Origin: Gaeumannomyces sp. JS-464
Lineage: Eukaryota > Ascomycota > Sordariomycetes > Magnaporthales > Magnaporthaceae
Assembly (NCBI GenBank): GCA_002197995.1
Contig: NGZR01000001.1
Coordinates: 14,651,501 to 14,715,500 of the forward strand
Length of the DNA: 64,000 bases
Direction of reading: 5' to 3'
Shown: positions 34,495-45,927 of the stretch, piece by piece
Position numbering within the stretch: the first letter of the stretch is position 1
Layout: each line of letters begins with the position of its first letter
Position numbers and translations under genes: made by a program
Notes under the pieces: model-generated
Told to the model about the DNA's origin: nothing
Database searches by the model: none
The model's input: the letters and a program-made list of their open reading frames with translations, nothing else

Positions 34495-35812
34495 TCAGCT
34501 ATGCTGCTGCGACTGCTCCTCCTCCTCCAGCTTCGCCGCCCACCACGCCTCCAGCCCCGCGACATCACACCAAGGCAAGTGCCTCGGCGCCTCAAGCCAC
34601 CATGACCCGCCGTCCCTCGGCTTGTCGCTGGCATACTTCTTCAAGCTGCCCCCGTCGAACTGGTGGTTCTTGACGCCCAGCAGCAGCACCACGGCGCCCG
34701 GGACAGGCCTGGACGGCTCGAACTGCTCCGGGTCGAGAAACACCGTCAGCGAGACCCGCTTGCCCGTGGACGGGTCCGCCAGCCGCGCCGTGCGCTGCAT
34801 GTACGACGGCGGGAGCAGCGACGGCTCCGGCCGCGACAGCTCCACCACAACGGCCAGCACGTTGACCATCCAGTTCTGCTTGAAGGGCAGCAGCGGGATC
34901 GCGCGCAGCGGCGTCAGCTTGAGCGGCCGCGACAGGTCGTAGCAGGCCCAGGCGGGCGGGGTGCCGCTCCGGCTCCCGGACGCCGCGGCGGTTTGTTGTC
35001 GTAGCGCGGCCGTTTCCCCGGCTGCCGTCGCCCCCGATGCCGCTTTTTTAGAGGCCTGGTTGCCAAGATGTTGCCGAGGACTGCCGTCCGCCAGACGGAC
35101 AACGTTGTGGGATTGCGCGGCGGCGGGCGCTGGCGGCGCGTCTCGTGTGGCCGCCGCGGATAAAAACCCGGCTACCGGCAGTGGCTGCTTCTTGCTTCTG
35201 CTTCTGGCCGGCCGCAGCAGCAGGAGGCTTCCGAGGGACGACAGCAGCGCGGCGCTGCGGGGCGGCCGCCCCATCATCAGCCCCCGCAGCCCGCTTGACT
35301 GGAGCAGGGGGCCTAGGCTTTGACAGCGGGATGACGTCCTCGATCACGAGGAACACCGTAGGCCGCGTCTCCGACGAGGAGGCATCAGGCTGCACGACAC
35401 GCAGCCAAAAGTCGTCCAGCCGCACGAAGGAGCTCTCGTAGATCATACCCCTGTAGACGAGCTCGTGCGCCGCCGGCCGGAGCAGGCCCTGTATGCACAC
35501 GCCTCCGCCATCGGCGAGGAGGAGCCGGACGGCGCGGAGATGCCAGCTGGGCCGGCGCTGCCGTTTCCGGGTTGCGCGCTGCTGCTTGGGCCTCGTGGCG
35601 GAGGTCTGGTTGGGGACAGCCCAGGGCTTGGTAATCGCATCGATCTTCTCGACGACGAAGACGGAGCCCGGGACGCAGTCTTGCGAGTGCAGTATCTCGG
35701 CGATGAGCGGCTTCAGCTGCGGAAGCTCCTCAGCCCTTTCAGGGTGCGCAGATTTGGGCGCGCCCGAGCCATTGAAGTAACTGCCAAGCTTAGCCTGGAT
35801 TGATTGTGACAT
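34495..35812 (-). CDS. Unrecognised fungal protein, two-part, with a frame change in the middle
   Basis: Function unknown. The first half (35812 to about 35210) has a structured-looking core: LPQLKPLIAEILHSQDCVPGS, HELVYRGMIYESSFVRLDDFWLRV, TVFLVIEDVIPLSK. The second half (about 35120-34495) has another: KLTPLRAIPLLPFKQNWMVN, VNVLAVVVELS, RTARLADPSTGKRVSLTVFLDPE, GAVVLLLGVKNHQFDGGSLKKY, WWLEAP. The beta-rich spacing of the second core would suit an OB fold, but this is a guess. The halves lie in different frames. A 46-nt intron (about 35133-35178, GTAGCC...CCAG) would join them in frame; a one-base error is the alternative. The linker is Ala/Lys/Gln-rich. A telomere-repeat-like motif sits about 175 bp upstream. 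An upstream in-frame Met at 35836 is also possible. Confidence 0.6.
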
Positions 35813-36765
35813 GAAATTGCGTTGTAGACATATCAATGGGATACGGGCTGCGTTGTCGGGTCTCGGGGTTTAGAGCATTGCGAAGCTTTGTGAAAGCGTT
35901 GAGAAGGAGTCCCGTAACGGCGGAGTCCGGGCTTGCGCGCGTTTTATCTGATGTCAGTGAGCTGGCGTGCGTTGTCAAGCAGTCTAAACCCTAACCCTAA
36001 ACGCGATGATGCTAGGCCTTGACACGGGCTTCACGCTAAAGCACAAACAGTTGCATAAATCTACATTTCGAACCTTCCGATTAAGATGGACCCGGGTCTT
36101 GATACGGACTTGTCAGCGCAGTGTGGCGTTAGCCACGACTGTGGGGTTAAATATTCACCCATGCTGCATGCACCTACTCCCGGTCAGCAAAGACACATGT
36201 GCAGGTAGGTAGCGATAAGTGGCGCGGTTGAGACAAATGGAATTCCACTACGGTATCAAAGCTAACACTCTACTATAGTAGGGCCAAACAGGGGAAGCGG
36301 CTGGATCATTAGAAAGAACTGTCAAGGGGAAAAATACTGTGGAAAGCTTTTTCGGCCGGGGTTATACGAGAAAAGAAGTCAGACGTAATAAAAGCCTCGT
36401 GTCGGTTGTCGAAGAAGCGTCCAAGCCACAGCCCGGGAAGGGAGAAGGGAAGGGAGTTCCCGCCGAACAACAACAAAGAAAAAAAAAAGAAGCCGTCCAG
36501 TTCTCAATGGCCAAGGGGGGTATAGACCTGCGCCGCCTTCGTGCCCACATCACCAATGACCTGGAAACAAAACAGATCGCCTGGCTTGCCTGTCGAGTGT
36601 TCTTCCCCAGGAATTTTGGAGGAGATATCCTAGGGGAGCAAGGTCGCGCGAGACGCATGGCGGACCGCATGGTGACGGATGCCGCCGTCAAGGCGATCAG
36701 CCACCAGGCAAGTATTAATGAAGCCAAGCAGCGCCGGGATAGTCACCATATATGATTGGCGACAC
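35813..36765. other. Intergenic, between two minus-strand genes
   Basis: It holds the promoter of the upstream-facing gene (with the telomere-like box) and the septin 3' flank. A plus-strand open frame of 138 codons (36339-36755) has no recognisable domain and is not called. Confidence 0.5.
35986..36001. promoter_or_regulatory. Telomere-repeat-like box (two CCCTAA units)
   Basis: The strand shows AAACCCTAACCCTAAA, which contains two consecutive CCCTAA units (TTAGGG on the other strand). It lies in the promoter of the unrecognised minus-strand gene. Such boxes bind Myb-type telobox factors in other fungi; that this one does is inference. Confidence 0.5.
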
Positions 36766-38082
36766 CTAGTAGCCGTTCATGGTCATCCTTTGCGAGCCGC
36801 GGCTCATCTCGCGGTCAGCGGCGGGCGAGATCGGCCTACTTCCATGGCCCTGCGCGCTGGGGTCCTTGAGAGCGAGCAGCTGCTTGGCGCGGAAGGTCTC
36901 GTAGTGGATCTGCGAGGTTGTCTCGATGAGGTCCTGCAGATGCGTCCGCAGCAGGAAGTTACGCAGCTGCACAAACTCGCAGTGATCCTCGTCCTCGACG
37001 TTGATGACGCCCCACCTGTTCTGGCGCCCGCGTACCTGCTTGCCATTGACAATGATGGACTTCTCGGAGCCGACAACGGCGAAGGGAACAGTAGTCTAGA
37101 TTGGAAAGAAAGTGCGTCAGAAACTGGTGTTGCCTCGTAGATTATAGTATTTTGTTTGCAGCTTGGAAACCAGAGCCATCCACGCAGCTCGGTGTAAGCG
37201 CTCACCTTTATCTGCTGGTTGACCGAACGCTCGTCCTCATCCAGGTCGTCATTGTCATAGGGGTACATCTTCAGGTTGTGGAAGGCAAACTCCTCCTTGA
37301 TGCGCTCCTTGAAGGCCATACGCTCCTCCAGGGTCAGGGAGTCGGCCTTGGCAATGACGGGGACGACGTTGACGACGTCGGACAGCTTCTTGAGAACCAC
37401 AATATCGATGGGCTTCAGAGAGTGGCCCGAGGGCTGGATGAAGAACAGGCAGCAGTGGATGCGGGTGTCCTGGATGTAGCGCTCACGCTGAGCGGTGAGC
37501 TCCTTGCGGAGGTACGCAGAGTGCTGGTCCTTGATGTACTTGACGATAGGGTCCCAGCAGCGGTCGTTGTTGATCAGGTCGCCGTATCCGGGAGTGTCGA
37601 CGATGTTAAGCCGCAGGCGGACACCGTTCTCCTCGATGATGTGCGACACGGGGTGAATCTCGGTCGTCGACCGGATCACCTCCTCCGGGTGGTGCCTGCC
37701 CTTGCTCTCGATCAGGTGCGAGGCGAAGATGGTGTTGATCAGAGTCGACTTGCCCAGACCGGTTTGGCCTGTGTAGCGGAGAAAAGCATCCAGCTGTCAG
37801 CAAATGTGGTCATTGTCGGTCGCGAGTATGCCTTTTTAATCTTTTATTTTCTTTTTAAACTCTGCCGCCCAGCGCAAACTCTCCTGGACGCGTAGGCAGA
37901 GGGACTCTATCTGCCTGGATCACACCAGGTGCAGGAGACGGGGCCGCCACGAGGAACTCACCGACGCAGATGATGTTGAACTGGAAGCCGCGCTTCAAAA
38001 GCTTGCGCTCGATCTGGGACGTGATGCTGTCGAAACCGACATGGCTTTGTGGGTAGATGGTGGCTGCGGGCATGGACGCCAT
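36766..38082 (-). CDS. CDC10: Septin, CDC10 class
   Basis: GTP-binding filament protein of the septin ring at septa and sites of polar growth; the class is SEP4 in Magnaporthe and AspD in Aspergillus. 337 aa, exons 38082-37962, 37768-37206, 37095-36766; introns 193 and 110 nt. HVGFDSITSQIERKLLKRGF precedes the P-loop GQTGLGKST, which is split by intron 1 just before the Gln. Switch II is DTPGYGD, G4 is AKAD, and the septin unique element is GRQNRWGVINVED. The short tail lacks a coiled coil, and the opening and THLQDLIETTSQIHYETFRA ending match CDC10 better than CDC3, CDC11 or CDC12. No frame problem. Divergent from the ribosomal-protein gene, 822 bp apart. Confidence 0.93.
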
Positions 38083-38904
38083 GGTTGCTGGTGAAGAGAG
38101 ATGGGCGACTTTGGGCGTCGTCTCCTGCTGCCGCTGCTTCTTTCTGGTCGAGGCGGCCGGTTGGGCTGCGTGTGTATTATAAAACCGCGAGGGCGGGTGG
38201 ATGCGAGAAAGAGTTGGTCGTGGACGCGACGTGCAACGAGAGGCGAAAGCAGCAAGAATGGGTATCTCTGAGAATTATGATGGCGAGCAGGATGGCAAGC
38301 CGTGGAAAGCGGCGGTGGGAATTGGGACGGGCTCCTGAACAACCTTTACTTTGCTTCCCGCCTCTCGTGCCAAACAATAATTTCCGTGAAAGGGGAAAGA
38401 GCAAGGGTCGACCGGGTCCCACAGAAAGGGGAAAGGGGTCGCCCGCGCCTGGTTGGTTGCTTGGTGCCCGTGCACGAGTCCTCCGCCTGTTCCACGGTGC
38501 TCCTGCATCTGCAGGGATTGGACGAGTGCTGGCGGTGGGGCGACAGCTGCCGCTGGAACTCCCCTTCTGATTGCCGGCTGCCAGCGAGCCAATGTGCGCC
38601 CGCCGCAACACCTGGTCGGCAGATGCCGCACGCGCCAAATAATTTTTTGGTCAGGAAGCTCAGGTAGCGACGCCGGCTCCGTGAGAATCGGCGACGCCAC
38701 GGCACAAAACGCACCTCACCCCGGAAGCGCCCAATTGACGAACGCGAACACGCCATATGCGACTCATCGCCCCAGAAGCTCCCTGCTCGACTCAACCTCA
38801 GCCCCGCGGCCCCTTCTGTCGGGCCAAGCCAGCCTTGCTCATTCCAGAGCGAGACTGGTAGTTGCCCCGCGACACATATCTACAGCACGATAGCCATTGG
38901 CATC
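38083..38904. other. Divergent promoter region
   Basis: 822 bp shared by the septin (-) and bL32m (+) starts. Overlapping open frames on both strands look like GC-driven chance. No motif recognised. Confidence 0.5.
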
Positions 38905-39404
38905 ATGGCAGCAACCATGGCATCCCAGCAGCTCAGGCTATCGCATGGCTCACTGCTCCCCAGGCTGTCGCTCTTCTCCTTGCCTGCCCGCTCGTCGAGG
39001 CTACGGCTCCGCCAAATATCCCCGCCACTCTTCCCGTCACTCAGATTCGCCATCCCGGCCATAAGTTTAGGCCTACCATCGGTGCCTGAGCTGCTACGGG
39101 AAATATGGGAGGGCATCCTGAAGGCAGTGCCAAAAAAGAAGGTGTCACACATGAAGAAACGCCACCGACAGATGGCGGGCAAGGCACTGAAGGATGTCAC
39201 AGCGCTCTGCAAGTGCCCAGCATGTGGGAACCTGAAGAGGATGCACTATCTGTGCCCACACTGCCTCAAGAGTAGGGACTACCCATAAATATCATTGATT
39301 CCCAACCCAATGTCCGGTCTACTGACAGTCACCCTGCAGAGGTCCAGAAGGCGCTCAAGGATAAGCATGTGGAAGACGGAGAGCTCAGCCCGACCACCGG
39401 GTAG
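38905..39404 (+). CDS. MRPL32: Mitochondrial large-subunit ribosomal protein bL32m
   Basis: About 143 aa, exons 38905-39271 and 39340-39404, with a 68-nt intron (GTAGGG...CTGCAG). The first about 70 residues are Arg/Ser/Leu-rich without acidic residues until the end, as in a mitochondrial targeting presequence removed on import. The L32 core follows: AVPKKKVSHMKKRHRQMAG, then a zinc ribbon CKCPACGN...YLCPHC with two Cys pairs. Exon 2 adds VQKALKDKH and a short acidic tail. A second Met at 38917 may be the true start. Confidence 0.9.
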
Positions 39405-39852
39405 CTTTTGTCGTTTCGTTTTCAAGGTCCTAGATATCTATCTGAGAGCCACATGGTCGTCTTAGACAAAAGGCCGACATAATCTCGGTCATGATTGTAT
39501 GATAATGTGTTTCGAAGGGCATGTTGCTGTGAACAGAGGGCAAAGGCAACGAATTGTGTAGAACAATACACGCGCCTCGAGGGCCTACTCTTCAATGCCC
39601 CAATCGACATTCAGCATACCTTTTTGTGGTGATAGGCAAAGAAAACAACACCGGTGAGGTGACGCAGCAAAACAATACGCAAAGTGTTGCCGAACATGAC
39701 CAGAACAGCCAGCAAACAGATCCAAAAGGTTGACGCATGGAATAGTCCCTCCATGATAATGGGAAATAAGTGGGACGTGTTCACAAAAAAGAACAGCCTT
39801 ACGCCGGGGCTGATACTGGCATAGCGACGGGGTATAATGTTCAGGTTGTGTA
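39405..39852. other. Intergenic
   Basis: Between bL32m and the AAA ATPase remnant. No feature seen; the 5' end of the remnant is probably lost here. Confidence 0.5.
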
Positions 39853-41083
39853 GTGACCAACACATACGACCATACCCACTGGAATATACGGGATCCCGTC
39901 CGCTCTCCCCTAGTCAAACCAGTGAGGGAAGGTGTACAAGCACGAGTGCCACTCAAAGAGCTGCCCGGAGCGGTGGTCGCTCCAGCGCAACGTCGAGGAC
40001 GAGAACCGCGAGCTGGCCAGGAGCGTCGCCGACGTGCCCATCGTGCACCGGCAGACCAAGAGGAAGGGCGGCAAGTGGGTGACGCTCGAGTTTGCGGTGC
40101 AGAGCCGCGAGATGCGCGCGGTGCTGGCGCGGGCCCTGGCGCGCTACCAGGACTTCCACCCGGAGCTTAGGGGCTGGACCTTTGCCAAGCCGTTCCAGCC
40201 GCTCGTCAACCGCTGGGAACGACGCTGGGAGACGCTGCGGGAGCTGCAGGCCGAGGCCGTGCGCGCGGCCAACAGCGAGGCGCGCATCGTCGGCGACGCG
40301 GCGGCGCAGGCCGGGGCGGACGGGCGCGAGCGCGAGGCGCTGGGGCAGCGCGCGCTCGTCGACAAGCTGATGGCGTTCCTGACGCCGCTCCTGGGCCCCT
40401 CCATCGCGGCGCGGGACCAGACCGTCAAAACGGGGCGGGTCAGGTTCGACGACGTCTAGCAGGTCTTCCGCCGGGCGCGCTGGTGGTGACCAGGCTGTAC
40501 GGCGTTGACGTCATCTACCAGGTCGATAAGTACCAGCAGCACCTCGACGGCCGCACCGACGGCGGCGACAGGATGCCCTTTTGGTCCGTCGCCGCCGAGT
40601 ACCTCGATTGGAACGGCGCCGAGTGCAGCTGGGCCAAAACCCAATGCACTATCGTCCATTACGACGGGCTCCGCGCTATCGACTTCTTCCCCGTCGTGCC
40701 CCTCGATCTGCATCCGGACGGGGACGAGCTTAGGGACCGCCTCGTCGCGCAAGGCCGCAAGTTCGAGGCCCTCAGGGGCCACTACTACCGTAGCTATGAG
40801 GGCTTTAAGATCTCCCTTAAGCCTGAAACGAGAAACGAGCAAAGGCCTGTAAGTATACTCCACCTGCTAAATACCTGCCTACCTAGGTACCTATAAAACC
40901 CACCTTTCCCAGCGTTTTAAGCCCTCCATTAACAGAACAAATACCGCAGGTTTCGGGGGAAATCGCCGTCGACGCGTTCGCGTATTTCTGCAGCACTAAC
41001 CAGGCAAAAACAGTGCTCGGGCCTTTAAAGCTAAAGTCCATTAGCATTAAGGCCGCCATGGAGATAAGGAAGAAGTCGACCGA

Positions 41084-41128
<45 letters not shown>

Positions 41129-42696
41129 TAGCAGCAGCAGCTTATCCGGCTTAACCAGCATCGTGGACGATAGCCCGCCCATGCCGCAGCCACCGCCGCC
41201 GCCAGGCGGCATCCCCCGGCCGTACGCCCCGCCACCGCCCCCCAAAATGGTGCCGTCCAAGCATCTGGGGATGCCCGGCATGGCGATGCCACCACGGCCG
41301 CCCCAGATGCCGAGGCCGCCGCCGGGGTGGCCCCGCGGTCCTCCTCCTCCTCCTCCTCCTCCTCCCGGTGCTCGCCCCAACATCGTTAATGCAGGCCCCG
41401 GTCCGCCTCAACCTCGGCCGCTGGTGGTTGAAGGCACCGACCACACGGCCGCCCTCTCGCAGGCGCAAAAGGCCGGCAAGCGCAGCGAGGACCTGGCTGA
41501 GCTCACCGACGAGAGGTGCATGCTTGCTACGCCGTGGGTCAGGGGCTTTAACATGACGGCCAAAGACTGGGGTAAATGCCTTGCTATCTGGGCATCTTTT
41601 CTTATTACTCCAAGTATTTAATTTTTATGCTAACAAATTCTGCTACAAAAATCTAGGCCTTTTTAACATCGAAGACATTTAAAATGTGGCTTAGAACGAT
41701 AACGCGTTCGAGAAGCTAGTCCTCCTTAACAACTCCAAGGAGCTTGCTTAGGCCTTTGTAAGAACAAGTCGTTAGACAAGAATTCGTTTAAAAACTTTGT
41801 TCGGAACAAGGGTGTGTACATGCCTAAACTACTACCTACACTTTAAAGCAACACGCAGAAAATGTCATGTGCTAACTGACGATTCTCACTCACCCTTTTC
41901 CCCTTCAGGCCGAGGTTTTATTATTCTCATGTTTGGCCCTCCTAACGTCGGAAAGACGTATACCGCTAAAGCCGGTATTTATGCCTTTACTTACCAACCT
42001 AATAAACCACATCCAACTAACAAATACTTTGTTTTGCATATTAATCGCCGAGCGTTCCCGAATGCCCCTGTATTCGATAAACGCCGCCGTGCTCGGCATT
42101 AACCCCCGCCACGTCGAGTACCAGCTCGACAGGGCTTTGCAGTTTTGCCGCCTATGGAAGGCCATATTCCTATTAAACGAGGCTGACATTTTCCTCGGCG
42201 CGAGGAATATAAAGGACCTGATAAGGAGCGAGCTTGTAGCTGGTAAGTGACACATAACTTGCACTTTGTCGAGAGTTACCACACTCCAGCAAACCAGGCC
42301 GCTAACAACCTTCATATTAACACAGTTTTCCTCACCAAGCTAAAGTATTACGAGGGCACCCTTTTCCTTACCACGAACCACATTTCGGCGGTGGACCACG
42401 CCCTTTAATCGCGCGTCGACCTGCTGCTGCCCTACCACGACCTGACCCCGGCGGCGCGCAGGCGGGTGTGGGAGAACTTTGTGGCCCACGTCGGGGGCGC
42501 CGGCAGGTTCGACGTCGGGGTAGCGGACCTGGACCGGCTGAGCGAGATCCCGCTTAACGGGCGCGAGATTAAAAACCTGACCAAGAGCGCCTGCCTGCTC
42601 AGCGCTAAGAGCGGCGCTAAGATCCCGGCCGAGAGGCTGCTAGGCCTGGCCGAGAGCCGGGTCCGGGCGCTGCGGGAGCTTGTGGCGACCGAGTGA
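39853..42696 (+). pseudogene. Decayed DUF7025-type AAA+ ATPase gene with RIP-like stops
   Basis: N-terminal DUF7025-like segments (VYKHECHSKSCPERWS; LVVTRLYGVDVIYQVDKYQQ; WNGAECSWAKT) precede a poly-Asp and Pro-rich linker (41090-41390) and an AAA+ domain. That domain has Walker A GPPNVGKT at 41937-41960, a Walker B now reading FLLNEAD (Asp to Asn), TTN sensor 1, and the C-terminal NGREIKNLTKSA helix. Old introns are still visible at 40849-40949, 41572-41656, 41812-41908 and 42243-42325. In-frame stops at 40457, 41680, 41692, 41749 and 42406 all fit CAA/CAG to TAA/TAG or TGG to TAG changes. One 3' splice site (about 42044) now reads AA instead of AG. One-base breaks lie near 39931, 40463 and 41765. 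The gene borders the RIP-mutated block; 41.6-42.4 kb is hit hardest. The original role of this fungal family is unknown. Confidence 0.85.
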
Positions 42697-42741
42697 TTCT
42701 GGTTCATTGGCGGTCATCGGCGCAATGTAATTTCAGATATA

Positions 42742-42796
42742 TAGGTAGGTAGGTAGGTAGGTAGGTAGGTAGGTAGGTAGGTACCTAGGTAGGTAG
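42742..42796. repeat. (TAGG)n microsatellite
   Basis: About ten TAGG/GGTA units followed by an imperfect continuation. It fills the 108-bp gap between the ends of the ATPase pseudogene and the HET gene, which converge here. Confidence 0.9.
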
Positions 42797-42804
42797 TGCT
42801 GCAG

Positions 42805-45185
42805 CTATTCGATAGTGACTACGTAGCTTATCCCAACAGCGTCTGGACGCGTCTCGGCGCTCATCTGCTCGGCCGTCGACGCGCCCAGCTTTTCCATGAT
42901 GCCTATAAACTCGGTGTAGTCGGCGTTGATGATTTTGCACTTCTCCACATCGTCGTACCAGTCTTCGCCATCCATATCCGTATCCAAGACACGGAAGGCT
43001 CCGGTCCGGCGGAAGTGCCCTTTCCTATCCCCGCACGGCAGGAGCACTATCCCCGTGATGAACATTTGCCGCAGCCAGTCACTCTCGTCTTCTTCGGGCT
43101 CGTCGTCTTTGTCTCGCCCCTCGGTTTCCTTCTTCTCCGTGTCTTCTGGCCCCTTGTTGTCGTTGCTGCAGACCTCGGCATTCTCTGCGTCCTTCTTGTC
43201 CTTCTGCCCTCTCAGGCTGGCAAGACTTTGCGCATGTCCTGTCTCACCACCAAGGACGGGGAGAAGATAGATAGGCTCATGCGTCTCTTCTCCGAGGCAA
43301 TCCCAGCGAACCTGGATCGGGACAGAGCCCGTCTCGAGGACGACGAGAGCATCGTCGCTGGGCGTGCCATCGTGTTCGAGCTGCTGGGGGGAAGAAACCA
43401 TAGCGCGGACAAGCGAAGAGCAGGCAACGGTCAGCTCCCCGGCCTTGATCGGACCGAAGGGATCCGATCCGTGGGGTGTCGTCCATGCCTCCAGCACATC
43501 GATACAGTACTTTCTTAACATGTTGTCGGCAGGGTGGTCCCAGTAGGCCATGTAAAACGCTCCGCCGTCGCCAGACAGCCAGGACCACGTTGGAGCGCGC
43601 CATTTGGGCCTCGGCTTCCACTGGCCGGAAGGACGCATCCAGGGGATCTGCGTGACCAGGCGGTCCTTCCACATGCCTGCCAGGTACTGGTCGCCCGTGT
43701 TCTGTTGCTGCCTTTTTGCGATGCCCGAGAGTGCGGGCAGCGTATCCGAGCTGTACGTCAGGTTTGCCACGGAATACAGCGAGACAATCTCGCCCCAATT
43801 CCATGTCTGATCTTCGGGAATGACCATGTGCGACCCGAGCCTCCCGGTGATGCCGGATGGGAGGAATTCGGACTTTGCTGCGCTCCGGCATTCCCAAAAT
43901 GTCCCGTGGTCGCCCACGTATATGGTCCTGGGCGCTAGCAGTCTTTCCTGGAGCGTCCAGGCTCTCGTTGCCAGGTGAGTTCGGGAGGTTGCATTGTCGT
44001 ACACGCCGTGGTCGTAGAAAATCTGAACCCTTTCGCGACTCACTGCCTTCAGCCGCGCGATAAAACCACCGCGGAACTTTTCCAGCTTTGTGAAGCAACC
44101 CTTATTAACATCAGTGGCGGATGTCGCCGCAATGTTAATATGGCTTCCACCATAAACCGAGCACATATGTACCGATTCACTTAACCAGTCGGCATTGTCC
44201 TCCTCGTCCTGAATGATACAGAGCGAATCGATCCAAAGGTAGGATAAGCCTAGCCCTCGGACAATTTCGATTGCATCCCGGAAGGTTCTGGGTAAATCGT
44301 CGACCGGGATATTGTTTATGAACGATTCCAATTTGCCAGGCGTTAATTTGAAAAATGGGCCACCCCCAGCAGTAACTTAGCGTTGCATATTTGACGGCCG
44401 TGGAGTTTAGGTTATTTGTGAGCACAAGTTTTAAGCTGTTGTCAGTGACGAGTATCAGTCTTGTGGGAAGCTCGTTTTGCCCGCGACGGCTACCGCACCA
44501 GGAGTGACTGTCCAGGCATTGGTCGAGCCATGACCTTGTTATGCCAATTGGGTCAATCTTGACGCCGGCAAATTCACCAACTGGAGTATAAAAAGGAATT
44601 GCGTCAGGCTGTGCTGGTATAATAAAACAAATAAAAGGGAAATCCGTGCAGCTTACAGTCTGACTTCACGGTGTGGGATTGAAATTGGGTCATCTGAGCG
44701 CCAGGGTCGTTGCAGTGTGTCGTGACCTTGCCCGGGAAGTTGACCCAGAGCAACTGGGCCGAATTTTGGCCAAAATTCCCCCAGTTTTGAACAGAAAGGC
44801 TGGCTGTCCCGTTGTGGCCGAGGCTTTGGAGCCGCGCCTCGAGCTTGCGGAAGGTGTCGAGGAGCTGGCGGCGGTCGAGTATCGAGAAGACATAACCACA
44901 AAAGTGGCATCCCATCAGGGTGGCTGCCTCGATTTCGTTGGTGGTGAGACACCTGGCGCGCTCGCATGCCCACTCGTCACCCAAGGCCGGCCAGTTCTCC
45001 AGCTGCCCGCGACATTTGGCGCAGAATCCGTTTTGCACGTCCGCCGTAGCTCGTAGTTGCTGCACCTGGTGCTCAATGCTGTCGTAATCCAACACTTCGG
45101 CTTGAGCATCTTTGATTAGTTCCGATTCGATGTCCAACTCGCCACCAGGAGCGGCCAGATATTTTTGCAGCCAAATCGGCTCCAT
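42805..45185 (-). CDS. HET-domain (heterokaryon incompatibility) protein
   Basis: Expected to act in fungal non-self recognition or a related cell-death response. Exons 45185-44657 and 44613-42805 with a 43-nt intron (GTAAGC...TACCAG). Exon 1 holds Cys pairs (CAKC, CHFCGY) upstream of the HET domain. HET block 1 is YATLSYCWG; block 2 is LPRTFRDAIEIVRGLGLSYLWIDSLCIIQD; block 3 is RAWTLQERLLAPRTIYVG with FWEC. The C-terminus is unusual in having a Glu/Lys/Asp-rich stretch (about 43085-43180). The frame breaks once inside block 1: the C5 run at 44363-44367 (G5 in sense) is one base too long. Corrected length is 778 aa. It sits directly beside the RIP-mutated island yet keeps normal composition and no stops. 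Confidence 0.88.
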
Positions 45186-45424
45186 TGATGGGGCTGGAGA
45201 ATTTTATCTCCCCCCAAAACATAATGCTGGAAAAAGCCACCGATCAGCGACAGCAGCAGTAAATTGTTACGACCAGCATGCAGCACCAGGAGGGCTAAAA
45301 AGGGAAGTTTTAGAAGGTGACACCCACCCCGCACTACAGGGTGGGACATAACTCACGTGACCAGGCATGGGGCTAAAAGCTGCTATGTCCTCATATCTGC
45401 TATGTGTTACAAACAGGCTTTTGC

Positions 45425-45740
45425 TCCTAGGGTAGGTGAGTAAGTGAGTAAGTATATTTAACGTCAGTAAGTCGGGATCTACCAGTCCCTGCCTCCCAAG
45501 GGGCATATGACGTGCTAGCGCTACCTAAGCTAAACATTAGGCTATATGTTGCTATCCGGCGGCTAGCAGAATTAAACCCGAAGGCACACGGAGGTCGGGC
45601 CGCGTTCCGGCGCTCCTTGTTAGTAAGCGGGCAATCGGCGGTAAGGCGTATGTATATACGCTAGGGCGTTGTAAAGCGCTGCGGGTGGTAGTAGTGCGTT
45701 CGGCCGGCGAGTATGCCGATAAAGGGGTGGGGCCGGGGTT
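45425..45740 (-). mobile_element. LINE-end repeat, copy 1 (least mutated)
   Basis: From TATATTTAACGTCAG onward this matches copies at 54520 and 56545. It begins with a (GTAA/GTGA)n run (45434-45455). In the reverse sense this is a 3' end closing with a short tandem tail, as in Tad-type LINEs. It is GC-richer than the other copies, so it has suffered less C-to-T change. Confidence 0.65.
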
Positions 45741-45927
45741 TAGGCTGGAAGGTTTTTAAGACCCCCAAAGCCCGGCCAGAGGTGCGAGGGACTAACGAGC
45801 TTACTGTTAGTCCTGGTAGTACAAAGGAAAAAGGTAAAAAGTGTAGGAGAACAAGGAAAAGGATATATGCGGGTTTTTTTTATTTTTTTATTTTTTTTTC
45901 TAAGCCCTGTTGTTATCGTTTAGCGAT

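Noticed and set aside
36339..36755. Plus-strand open frame of 138 codons opposite the septin 3' flank
   Set aside because: No domain, low-complexity Lys/Gln stretch, and a position in the probable 3' UTR of the septin; no splice or start support.
38177..38893. Several open frames in the septin/bL32m divergent promoter
   Set aside because: Arg/Ser/Pro-rich on all frames, typical of GC-rich chance frames.
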